Shown: positions 1 through 5,023, counted from the stretch's first letter. The stretch: DNA of 5,277 nt from Candidatus Nanohaloarchaea archaeon (GCA_030594675.1 JAUVES010000056.1:1-5277), one strand, 5' to 3'. Notes: generated from the letters alone by a model not told the origin. Numbers and translations: made by a program.

Positions 1-1115
1 TTCACCTGGCTGAGGTAAAGCTCGCTCATCTCAATAAATTCAATCTCATCCTTAGATCTTTCACAGACAGGTGTCCTGTGCGTAGTCCTCTTGGAATTCA
101 CAAGAAGCCCCATTTCCCTGCACTTCTCAACCATTTTGATGCGCGCATCTCTTACAGCAAGACCTTTAAGAAATCCAGCATTTGAATTCATAGTGCCATC
201 CTTATCAATAGAGATGACAGGCTTAAGCCCCATATCCCTGAAAAATCTTATATCAGTCGTATCTCCTGCAGAACACATCATCACAAGCCCTGTACCTTTA
301 TCAATCTCAGCAGAAGGATGCGCTTTTATAGGCACCTCAGTCTCAAAGACAGGAGTGATAGCAGTCTTCCCCTCAAGATGCTTGTACCTCTTATCCTCAG
401 GATTAAAGATGACCATGCCACAGCTGCACACAAGCTCAGGTCTTGTAGTGCCTATGACAATATCCTCACCAGTCTCCTTGACCTTAAACTTGATATCATT
501 AAAAAATGTAGAGATATCCTTATACTCAATCTCACAGTCAGCAATAGTTGTCTGGCACCCAGGACACCAGTTGTTTATCCTCTTATCCTCATGTATGACT
601 CCTTTCTTCCAAAGATCAATAAAGATAGACTGTGTAAGAGTCCTGTAATCATCAGAATCTGTATGATACACATCTCCAGCTTCAGTCCCAACATTCCATG
701 AATTAAAGCTTATCCCCAGACGAAGAAATGATAAGGTAGATATACCAGAAGACTCTTCAAGAATCTTCCTGCAGAATTCAAGAAAATCCTTCCTCTTAGT
801 CTCTGCGAGCTTCACATTGAACTTCTTTTCAGCAGCCATCTCAATAGGAAGCCCGTTCCTGTCAAGCCCAAGAGGAAAAAGAACATTGAAACCCTTCATC
901 CTCTTGTACCTTGCAAACATATCCATAAGAACATAGCTTGTAGCCTGACCGATATGGACAGGGCTATTCACATAAGGAGGAGGCGTATCAATAGAATATA
1001 CTTTACCAGAAGATTTTTTATCAAACTTATAAGCCTTATCCTTCTTCCACTTCTCATAAATCTCAGGCTCAAAAGCCTTATCCCATCTTTTCTCAGATAT
1101 CTTTGATTCTGTCAT
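1..1115 (-). CDS. valS: Valyl-tRNA synthetase, N-terminal part (3' end beyond window)
   Basis: Class Ia aminoacyl-tRNA synthetase that charges tRNA-Val in the cytoplasm; 371 residues from the ATG at 1113-1115 are visible and the C-terminal half runs off the left edge. I read the frame by hand from the reverse strand. The Rossmann catalytic fold begins near residue 42 with IDTPPPYVNSPVHIGQ: the HIGH signature is HIGQ, with His54 and Gln57. GLDRNGLPIE follows at 83-92. A cysteine cluster (WCPGC at 183-187, Cys194) resembles the zinc-type insertion of archaeal relatives. The CP1 editing domain, which in this family hydrolyses Thr-tRNA-Val, spans about 190-345 and carries GTTRPE (222-227) and GTGLVMMCSAGDTTD (274-288). 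HRTPVCERSK at 346-355 is characteristic of ValRS rather than IleRS or LeuRS. The KMSKS loop and anticodon-binding domain are outside the window. No Shine-Dalgarno site is seen; a TATA box lies about 40 bp upstream. Confidence 0.93.
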   Translation of the reverse strand, partial: MTESKISEKRWDKAFEPEIYEKWKKDKAYKFDKKSSGKVYSIDTPPPYVNSPVHIGQATSYVLMDMFARYKRMKGFNVLFPLGLDRNGLPIEMAAEKKFNVKLAETKRKDFLEFCRKILEESSGISTLSFLRLGISFNSWNVGTEAGDVYHTDSDDYRTLTQSIFIDLWKKGVIHEDKRINNWCPGCQTTIADCEIEYKDISTFFNDIKFKVKETGEDIVIGTTRPELVCSCGMVIFNPEDKRYKHLEGKTAITPVFETEVPIKAHPSAEIDKGTGLVMMCSAGDTTDIRFFRDMGLKPVISIDKDGTMNSNAGFLKGLAVRDARIKMVEKCREMGLLVNSKRTTHRTPVCERSKDEIEFIEMSELYLSQV

Positions 1116-1148
1116 ATAAAAAACCAGATAAACACTAATAAAGGCGGA

Positions 1149-1160
1149 ATTTATATAAAT
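1149..1160 (-). promoter_or_regulatory. TATA box for valS
   Basis: Reverse-strand ATTTATATAAAT, a strong archaeal TATA element centred about 40 bp upstream of the valS ATG. With the usual 25-27 bp spacing, transcription would start near 1128 and give a leader of about 13 nt without a Shine-Dalgarno motif. The rest of the 118-bp gap (1116-1233) shows nothing else convincing. Inference from spacing and sequence only. Confidence 0.6.
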
Positions 1161-1233
1161 TTATCTAAAGGTCTGCTTAGAAATAAAGTCATTCACCACA
1201 CAATTTACAATACATCCCAAAAGACATACATCT

Positions 1234-1665
1234 TCAAGCAGAAAAAAAGAATACAATAAACACATATCTTACAAGCTTGCCTGAAAATACAAACAGGGTG
1301 AACTTGGATATGTCAGTCTTTGCCATGCCTGAAAATAGCACCAATACATCTCCTATCACAGGTAGCCACGAAAAAAAGAGGACCGGTGTACCGTATCTAT
1401 TGAAAAGGTTTCTTGCTTTTACAATTTTCTCATCCTTTTCATTTATATATCTTGACAGTATTGTCTTCTCTCCCATAAGGCCTACATAATATGTCGTCAA
1501 AGAACCCAGAAAATTTCCGATTGAAGCCACAAGAACAACAAGAGCTAAGTTATAGCCGATGCCTGCAACATACGCCACATAAGCTTCAGAACCAAGAGGC
1601 AGCACTGTTGATGCCAGAAAACTTGTGAAGAACAATGAGATGTAGATGTATATATCAGGAAACAT
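1234..1665 (-). CDS. yqaA: YqaA-family (DedA/VTT-type) integral membrane protein
   Basis: A 143-residue polytopic membrane protein, close to the usual size of the YqaA family (about 140 residues), which belongs to the DedA/SNARE-associated (VTT) superfamily. DedA relatives have been implicated in membrane lipid handling and membrane homeostasis; the role of YqaA itself is poorly defined. Family signatures are visible in order: FLASTVLPLGSE (16-27), GNFLGSLTTYYVG (50-62), RYGTPVLFFSWLPVIGD (90-106) and GKLVRYV (129-135). Hydrophobic segments lie at about 6-22, 28-62, 93-113 and 122-142. The charged stretch 66-90 is probably a cytoplasmic re-entrant or linker region. The ATG at 1663-1665 has no Shine-Dalgarno site, but a TATA box centred about 26 bp upstream suggests a leaderless mRNA. 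A run of seven T residues near the 3' end of the gene may assist termination. Family assignment is firm; substrate and exact function are unknown. Confidence 0.85.
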   Translation of the reverse strand: MFPDIYIYISLFFTSFLASTVLPLGSEAYVAYVAGIGYNLALVVLVASIGNFLGSLTTYYVGLMGEKTILSRYINEKDEKIVKARNLFNRYGTPVLFFSWLPVIGDVLVLFSGMAKTDISKFTLFVFSGKLVRYVFIVFFFSA

Positions 1666-1685
1666 AGTATTTATTGCATTGATTG

Positions 1686-1695
1686 TTTTTATAAC
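1686..1695 (-). promoter_or_regulatory. TATA box for the YqaA-family gene (leaderless spacing)
   Basis: Reverse-strand GTTATAAAAA, preceded by a purine-rich stretch (GAATCTAAG) that could act as BRE. Its centre is about 26 bp from the A of the start codon, so transcription is predicted to begin at or next to the ATG. Confidence 0.6.
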
Positions 1696-1717
1696 TTAGA
1701 TTCAATTTAGGCAATTC

Positions 1718-1987
1718 TTATTTCCCAAGCTTTTTCTCAATCCTACCTACACGGCCTTCAAGCAACTTGAATTCTTCTTTATCCTCAAGATCAAACACCC
1801 ACTCAATAAACAACAGCGATGGAAAGAAAACAGAGAAAGTAAGAAAGAGTCCTCCAAAAGAGAATCTATTCAACTGTGAAAAATCAAGGTCAAAAAACGC
1901 ACCATGAATAATTGCGCCGACAGACATGAAAATAGAAAAAAACAGAGTAAGAATAAGCTTCCTCTTCACAGACTTAAGCCGAACCAT
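1718..1987 (-). CDS. Hypothetical small membrane protein, two TM helices plus C-terminal amphipathic helix
   Basis: An 89-residue protein I do not recognise. The N-terminus is strongly basic (RLKSVKRK, 3-10). Two hydrophobic segments follow at about 11-30 and 44-65, joined by a short loop (FFDLDFSQLNR). The positive-inside rule places both ends in the cytoplasm. The C-terminal 25 residues are charged, with hydrophobic positions Leu76, Val80, Ile83 and Leu87 in a 4-3-4 pattern, consistent with a short coiled coil or membrane-surface helix. The ATG at 1985-1987 lies about 24 bp from a TATA box. An AAGGT touches the ATG too closely to be a normal Shine-Dalgarno site, so a leaderless mRNA is the simplest reading. 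It sits 52 bp upstream of the YqaA-family gene on the same strand, but that gene has its own TATA box. The length, codon structure and promoter support a real gene; its function is unknown. Confidence 0.72.
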   Translation of the reverse strand: MVRLKSVKRKLILTLFFSIFMSVGAIIHGAFFDLDFSQLNRFSFGGLFLTFSVFFPSLLFIEWVFDLEDKEEFKLLEGRVGRIEKKLGK

Positions 1988-2004
1988 ACCTTCATTTAGA
2001 TAGG

Positions 2005-2016
2005 GAAATATAAAAG
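2005..2016 (-). promoter_or_regulatory. TATA box for the 89-residue membrane protein gene
   Basis: Reverse-strand CTTTTATATTTC centred about 24 bp upstream of the ATG at 1987, giving a predicted start site at the initiation codon. A second weaker element (GTATAAG, near 2027-2033) would give a leader of about 16 nt and is the alternative. Confidence 0.5.
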
Positions 2017-2042
2017 ATTATCTTATACAGATAGCTTCATCC

Positions 2043-2112
2043 AAAAAGATAAAGATAGTGACTTCACACCGTAAGGTGTGAACGTCGCTCACGCCTCAAG
2101 GCAGTCGCCTTG
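2043..2112 (-). terminator. Palindrome cluster and T-rich tract downstream of ftsZ, probable terminator
   Basis: Reading the ftsZ transcript, the base after the TAA stop begins a perfect 6-bp hairpin (CAAGGC/GCCTTG, loop of 4, 2097-2112). After about 14 nt comes a perfect 8-bp hairpin (TTCACACC/GGTGTGAA with a 4-base loop, 2063-2082). A T-rich stretch (ATCTTTATCTTTTTGG, 2042-2057) follows. An alternative pairing of GGTGTGA (2075-2081) with TCACGCC (2089-2095) is possible through one G-U wobble, so the stems could compete. The segment is visibly richer in G and C than the flanking intergenic DNA. A terminator or 3' mRNA-stabilising structure for ftsZ is the most economical reading; a dispersed REP-like repeat is the alternative. 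Confidence 0.5.
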
Positions 2113-3213
2113 TTAGATAAACTCTATCCCCAAATCCTTTTCAATCTGTTTGGCACCCTCTTTTGTCATACCAACTTCAGTGCCAAATATCTGAGGACTC
2201 TTGACACCAGTGACAATTACCATTACCCGCAAAGAATCACCAAGGTCTTTCTGCATCTGTGCACCCCATATAATCTTTGCATCAGGAGAAAGCCTTGAAG
2301 TTACAGCATTGACCACTTCCTGACTTTCCTTAAGTGTCAAATCTCCACCGCCCACAACATTTATAAGTGCACCATCAGCACCGTCAATATCTACATCAAG
2401 AAGCGGATTAGAAAGTGCTTTTGCAACAGCTTCATCAGCCCTGTTCTCAGTATCACTCTGTCCCATGCCAATCATAGCAAGGCCACCCTCACCCATGACA
2501 GTCTTTATATCTGCAAAGTCAAGATTAATCAGGCCAGGCCTTGTAACAAGCTCAGTTATTCCTTTCACAGCATTCACAAGTATCTCATCAGCAACTTTGA
2601 ACGCCACATCAATTGAAACATCAGGAACAATATCCAAAAGCCTGTCATTAGGTATCACAATCAAAGTGTCAACAACACCCTCAAGCTTCTTAAGTCCAAG
2701 CTTTGCATTGTCCTGTCTCTGCTTTCCTTCCATTGCAAAAGGCAAAGTGACAATAGCAATTGTAAGAGCGCCGACTTTCTTTGCAACCTCAGCAATTATA
2801 GGTGCAGAGCCTGTACCTGTACCCCCACCAAGACCGCAAGTAACAAATACCATATCAGCATTCTCAAGATGTTCTTTTATATCATCTCTATTCTCTTTTG
2901 CAGCAGCTTCACCCTTAGCCGGGTCTGCCCCCGCACCAAGTCCTTCAGTAACATCTTTACCAAGCAACACTTTCTCATCAGCATCAGTATACAACAAATC
3001 CTGTGCATCAGTATTCAGAGCAACAAGATCAGCACCATCAATACCAATCTCAGCAAGGCGTGCAAGAGTATTGTTCCCTGCACCTCCAGTACCTACAACT
3101 TTTATCTCAGCAAGCCTTTTATCAAGCATCTTCTTGAGTTCAACATCAATCGAATGTGATTTTTTCTTACTAGGCACATCCCTATTCTTCGCATTTCTTA
3201 TAATATCTTCCAT
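2113..3213 (-). CDS. ftsZ: Cell division GTPase FtsZ (archaeal FtsZ1-like)
   Basis: Tubulin-superfamily GTPase of 366 residues that polymerises at mid-cell into the division ring. The nucleotide-binding domain carries GTGGAGNN (41-48), NTDAQ (67-71), GLGAG (91-95) and the tubulin signature GGGTGTGSAP (129-138). IPNDRL at 187-192 contributes to the guanine site. The T7 synergy loop NLDFADIK (230-237) keeps both acidic residues (Asp232, Asp235) needed for hydrolysis at the subunit interface. The second domain includes NPLLDVDIDGADGALINVVGG (269-289) and ends soon after VMVIVTGV (330-337). The extended C-terminal tail and anchor peptide of bacterial FtsZ are not evident. The first 35 residues form a basic, polar extension. 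Overall wording resembles archaeal FtsZ1 more than FtsZ2, but the paralogue call is from memory. The ATG is supported by an upstream GGAG at 8-nt spacing and by an in-frame TGA shortly upstream. It has its own TATA box, 95 bp downstream of the isomerase gene. Confidence 0.97.
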   Translation of the reverse strand: MEDIIRNAKNRDVPSKKKSHSIDVELKKMLDKRLAEIKVVGTGGAGNNTLARLAEIGIDGADLVALNTDAQDLLYTDADEKVLLGKDVTEGLGAGADPAKGEAAAKENRDDIKEHLENADMVFVTCGLGGGTGTGSAPIIAEVAKKVGALTIAIVTLPFAMEGKQRQDNAKLGLKKLEGVVDTLIVIPNDRLLDIVPDVSIDVAFKVADEILVNAVKGITELVTRPGLINLDFADIKTVMGEGGLAMIGMGQSDTENRADEAVAKALSNPLLDVDIDGADGALINVVGGGDLTLKESQEVVNAVTSRLSPDAKIIWGAQMQKDLGDSLRVMVIVTGVKSPQIFGTEVGMTKEGAKQIEKDLGIEFI

Positions 3214-3221
3214 ATAAACAA

Positions 3222-3225
3222 CTCC
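3222..3225 (-). promoter_or_regulatory. Ribosome-binding site of ftsZ
   Basis: Reverse-strand GGAG (within TGGGGAGTTG) is followed by 8 nt and the ATG at 3211-3213. It matches the archaeal anti-Shine-Dalgarno sequence and fixes the start. This is one of only three plausible Shine-Dalgarno sites in the window. Confidence 0.65.
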
Positions 3226-3267
3226 CCATCAAAAATCTTAAACTTAATTTTTAGTTAGCATAACAAA

Positions 3268-3283
3268 ATATTTAAATATATGC
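3268..3283 (-). promoter_or_regulatory. TATA box for ftsZ
   Basis: Reverse-strand GCATATATTTAAATAT in the 95-bp gap after the isomerase gene. With standard archaeal spacing, transcription would start near 3248 and give a leader of about 35 nt that contains the GGAG site. ftsZ can therefore be expressed independently of its upstream neighbour; no T-run terminator is seen between the two genes, so cotranscription is also possible. Confidence 0.55.
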
Positions 3284-3308
3284 TACCAGGTGTAGACAAA
3301 TCACAGAT

Positions 3309-3977
3309 TCAGCCCTTTTTTGCAAACACTTCTGCAAACTCAACCTTTTCAACACCCTTTACATACTTAGTGACCTGCAAGGATATCTTCTCTTTTACCT
3401 CTGAAGACACATCAGAACCGGAAGGAAGAGTTATCTTAACCCCATCACCACTTATGGCGACGCCAAGATCTTTGTCAATAGCAGTATAATATGCAACAAT
3501 TGCATTTATCTGCTCAGAAGCATCTGTGACTTTCTTGTTCACAATAACATTATAGGACAAAGTCTTGCCTGCAAGAGGATGATTGAAATCAACCCGTACA
3601 CGGCCACCTGCAACACTCATGACACGTCCTTTGGTCTGGCCAAAATCAACAAAGCGCCCGGGAATAGGAGTAATGCCCTGCTTCTTGAACATATTGGCAT
3701 TGAACATCTTGACAAGTCTTGCATCTCTTGCACCGAAAGCATCTTCCGGCTTGATCTCAAATTCTGACCTGTCACCAGCTTTAAGCTCTTTAATCTTATT
3801 CTCAAGCCCTTTAAGAATATGACCAGCACCAATAATGACAGTAACAGATCCATACTTCATCTGCGGATTAAATATATTGCTCTCCTTCGCAAGCTCAGCA
3901 TCAGTAAGATCAAATATCTCACCGCTTTCCTTAATTCGCCCAACATAATCAATATTTACAAAATCTTCATCTTTCAT
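3309..3977 (-). CDS. FKBP-type peptidyl-prolyl cis-trans isomerase, long archaeal (SlyD/FKBP26-like) form
   Basis: Predicted prolyl isomerase and folding chaperone in the cytoplasm (no signal peptide). With the ATG at 3975-3977 it has 222 residues. The split FKBP fold is clear: DYVGRIKESGEIFD (10-23), VIIGAGHILKGLENKIKELKAGD (47-69), PEDAFGARD (78-86) and, after the insert, DFNHPLAGKTLSYNVIV (130-146). The segment between 87 and 130 is the insert-in-flap domain that gives SlyD-like proteins chaperone activity. Residues 150-222 form an additional C-terminal domain typical of long archaeal FKBPs. The track of hydrophobic and charged residues shows no transmembrane segment. A GTG nine bases upstream (3984-3986) would add three residues. 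I prefer the ATG because that GTG is part of GTGAT, which matches the archaeal Shine-Dalgarno complement at 4-nt spacing from the ATG. It is divergent from the 83-residue plus-strand gene and lies upstream of ftsZ. Confidence 0.93.
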   Translation of the reverse strand: MKDEDFVNIDYVGRIKESGEIFDLTDAELAKESNIFNPQMKYGSVTVIIGAGHILKGLENKIKELKAGDRSEFEIKPEDAFGARDARLVKMFNANMFKKQGITPIPGRFVDFGQTKGRVMSVAGGRVRVDFNHPLAGKTLSYNVIVNKKVTDASEQINAIVAYYTAIDKDLGVAISGDGVKITLPSGSDVSSEVKEKISLQVTKYVKGVEKVEFAEVFAKKG

Positions 3978-3981
3978 AGCA

Positions 3982-3986
3982 ATCAC
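3982..3986 (-). promoter_or_regulatory. Shine-Dalgarno-like GTGAT deciding the isomerase start
   Basis: Reverse-strand GTGAT matches part of AGGAGGTGATCC, the complement of the archaeal 16S 3' end, and ends 4 nt before the ATG at 3977. It includes the alternative GTG start codon, so only one of the two readings can be right. The match is short and the assignment is tentative. Confidence 0.4.
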
Positions 3987-4020
3987 AAAGAATTATAAGT
4001 AAAATGAAATTATCAAAAAA

Positions 4021-4030
4021 GCTTATAAAG
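4021..4030 (-). promoter_or_regulatory. TATA box for the FKBP-type isomerase gene
   Basis: Reverse-strand CTTTATAAGC, centred about 48 bp upstream of the ATG at 3977. Predicted transcription start near 4000, leader of roughly 23 nt, long enough to hold the GTGAT site. It lies back to back with the TATA element of the plus-strand gene, about 30 bp away. Confidence 0.6.
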
Positions 4031-4054
4031 GTTGTGCCACACCTACAACGCAAA

Positions 4055-4063
4055 CTTAATAAG
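4055..4063 (+). promoter_or_regulatory. TATA box for the 83-residue plus-strand gene (leaderless spacing)
   Basis: CTTAATAAG preceded by GCAAA, a plausible BRE plus TATA element. The centre is about 27 bp from the A of the ATG at 4086, so the transcript should begin at the start codon. This argues for 4086 and against the upstream in-frame TTG at 4032, which would lie before the promoter. Confidence 0.55.
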
Positions 4064-4085
4064 AATTAGAAAATCAACAATACCT

Positions 4086-4337
4086 ATGTCAAAAGACTGG
4101 AGAGACAAGCTGGATGCCCCGGCAAAGCATGACCTGCAGGAAATTACAAAAAAGACAGTAATATACAAGCAGGCTTACAGGAAAGCAGAAAACCCGGCAA
4201 TTTCCCAGCTCTGGATAGCATTGATGGAAATCACAAGAACACTCCAGAACTTAGACAAGCGCATGGAATCACTTGAAAAAATCCACTTTGAAAGCAAAAT
4301 AAAAGGAGACATCACAAAAGATCTGGAAAAGTGGTAA
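4086..4337 (+). CDS. Hypothetical small helical protein, unrecognised family
   Basis: An 83-residue, highly charged soluble protein and the only plus-strand gene in the window. I do not recognise it. It starts MSKDWRDKLDAPAKHDL and has no signal peptide or membrane segment. Hydrophobic residues Leu42, Leu46, Ile49, Leu53, Leu56, Met60 and Leu63 keep a regular 4-3-4-3 spacing, so residues of about 40-67 should form a short coiled coil, suggesting an oligomer or a partner-binding helix. Tryptophans sit at 5, 43 and 83. The frame is open further upstream to a TTG at 4032, but the ATG at 4086 is chosen because a TATA box lies 27 bp upstream of it and no Shine-Dalgarno site is present. Divergent transcription from the FKBP gene places the two promoters about 30 bp apart, which could allow shared regulation. 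A short second frame begins inside its stop region (GTGGTAA). Real gene likely; function unknown. Confidence 0.7.
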   Translation: MSKDWRDKLDAPAKHDLQEITKKTVIYKQAYRKAENPAISQLWIALMEITRTLQNLDKRMESLEKIHFESKIKGDITKDLEKW

Positions 4338-4423
4338 ATTACACCAATATAGATGTTTTTGAGCCATACATAAAAGTAATAAAAGGCTCAATCAAAAAAG
4401 ATGTAGATAACTTCGCCTCATAA
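4331..4423 (+). other. Short 30-codon frame overlapping the end of the 83-residue gene
   Basis: A GTG at 4331 overlaps the preceding stop (GTGGTAA) and opens 30 codons to a TAA at 4421-4423, starting VVNYTNIDVFEPYIKV and ending KKDVDNFAS. It could be a translationally coupled micro-peptide, or the original C-terminus of the 83-residue protein separated from it by a one-base indel. It could also be chance, since the length is within what random AT-rich DNA gives. The upstream GGA is a poor ribosome site. Not a confident gene. Confidence 0.25.
4356..4400. terminator. Inverted repeat and T-tracts between convergent genes, possible bidirectional terminator
   Basis: TTGAGCC (4359-4365) and GGCTCAA (4385-4391) form a 7-bp stem with a 19-nt loop. 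T5 on the plus strand (4356-4360) and T6 on the minus strand (4394-4399) flank it. The 102-bp gap between the convergent 83-residue and YbjQ genes is where both transcripts should end. The loop is long for a classical hairpin; the T-tracts are the stronger argument in an archaeon. Confidence 0.35.
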
Positions 4424-4439
4424 GACTTTCCAATCTTTC

Positions 4440-4766
4440 TCACTTCAGCTTAACAGCAGTGCCATATACCAAAAGTTCTGCAGCAGACGCCATAATCTGC
4501 GATGTCTGAAACCGTACATTCACAACTGCATCAGCACCAAGCTTCTTCGCATCCTCAACCATCCTTTTCTCAGCTTCAATCCTTGCCTCAGTCAGCATCT
4601 CAGTATATTCCTTAAGCTCACCGCCGACAAGCTGGCGAAGCCCGGCAATAATATCTTTTCCAAACCACTTAGCCCGAATCGTATTGCCCTTTACAAGCCC
4701 AAGAGTTTCGGAAATCTTCTTCCCTTCAACAAAATCTGTAGTCACAACAATCATTTCATCCACCAT
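4440..4766 (-). CDS. ybjQ: YbjQ/UPF0145 family protein (putative heavy-metal-binding domain)
   Basis: A 108-residue soluble protein of the YbjQ (UPF0145, DUF74) family, whose members form ring-like oligomers and are labelled putative heavy-metal-binding, although the function is not established. Family landmarks are present: MIVVTTDFVEGKKISETLGLV (5-25), the K-D-I-I-A-G-L-R-Q-L-V-G-G stretch (37-49), YTEMLTEARIEAEKRMVEDAKKLGADAVVNVRF (54-86) and the closing YGTAVKL (101-107). The protein covers the whole domain, so it is complete. No cysteine or histidine pair is visible, so a canonical metal site is not supported here. The ATG at 4764-4766 follows the stop of the 75-residue membrane protein after a single base, and its GGAG lies within the last codons of that gene. 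The two are therefore almost certainly cotranscribed and probably translationally coupled, hinting at a membrane-associated role. An internal Met5 is a weaker start alternative. Confidence 0.88.
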   Translation of the reverse strand: MVDEMIVVTTDFVEGKKISETLGLVKGNTIRAKWFGKDIIAGLRQLVGGELKEYTEMLTEARIEAEKRMVEDAKKLGADAVVNVRFQTSQIMASAAELLVYGTAVKLK

Positions 4767-4767
4767 T

Positions 4768-4995
4768 TTACTCCTTCAAGCTTTTCTTCTCCTTTTTCGA
4801 ATCTTTCATCCTCTCATAAATAAGCTGCACCATAACAATAACAAGCCCTAAAAAAATAGCAGACACAGCAACAATTACAACAGTCGACGTATCTGAAACT
4901 ACAAACTCAACAATTAAATGATATAAAAAGTAAAGCAGAATAAGTCCTATTCCAAACGAAAAAATCAGAACACCTAAATTCTTGATCTTATCCAT
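4768..4995 (-). CDS. Hypothetical small membrane protein, two TM helices
   Basis: A 75-residue protein I cannot assign. Hydrophobic segments at about 7-30 and 38-59 form two membrane helices separated by a short polar turn (SDTST, 34-38). The C-terminus is strongly charged (ERMKDSKKEKKSLKE, 61-75), which together with the basic N-terminus (DKIKN) predicts both ends in the cytoplasm, that is, a helical hairpin. It is the first gene of a two-gene unit with the YbjQ protein: one base separates its TAA from the next ATG. The ATG at 4993-4995 has no Shine-Dalgarno site and a TATA box about 24-26 bp upstream, so the operon mRNA is probably leaderless. Hairpin membrane proteins with charged tails often anchor a soluble partner; the YbjQ protein is the obvious candidate, which is inference. 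Confidence 0.75.
   Translation of the reverse strand: MDKIKNLGVLIFSFGIGLILLYFLYHLIVEFVVSDTSTVVIVAVSAIFLGLVIVMVQLIYERMKDSKKEKKSLKE
4771..4774 (-). promoter_or_regulatory. Ribosome-binding site of the YbjQ gene, inside the upstream gene
   Basis: Reverse-strand AAGGAGTAAAATGG: GGAG spans the last sense codons of the 75-residue gene, followed by its TAA, one base and the ATG. The 4-nt spacer is short but usable. Ribosomes finishing the first gene would melt and deliver to this start. Confidence 0.6.
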
Positions 4996-5011
4996 AATAT
5001 CAGTTATACCC

Positions 5012-5023
5012 TAATATATAAAT
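5012..5023 (-). promoter_or_regulatory. TATA box for the two-gene membrane protein-YbjQ operon
   Basis: Reverse-strand ATTTATATATTA centred about 24 bp upstream of the ATG at 4995. Predicted transcription start coincides within 1-2 nt with the start codon, consistent with a leaderless transcript. Confidence 0.6.

Noticed and set aside
91..701. Long plus-strand open frames at 91-648 and 318-701
   Set aside because: They lie opposite the valS reading frame, which carries unmistakable synthetase motifs; no promoter, ribosome site or recognisable protein feature supports them.
1172..1242. Inverted repeat TCTGCTT / AAGCAGA around the end of the YqaA-family gene
   Set aside because: Seven base pairs separated by more than 50 nt is well within chance, and one arm lies inside coding sequence.
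2465..3217. A 250-codon plus-strand open frame
   Set aside because: It is the antisense shadow of ftsZ; its serine- and phenylalanine-rich translation mirrors the codons of the real gene and shows no family motif.
4032..4085. TTG-initiated N-terminal extension of the 83-residue gene
   Set aside because: The extension would start upstream of the TATA box at 4055-4063, and the ATG at 4086 has the leaderless spacing seen for other genes here.
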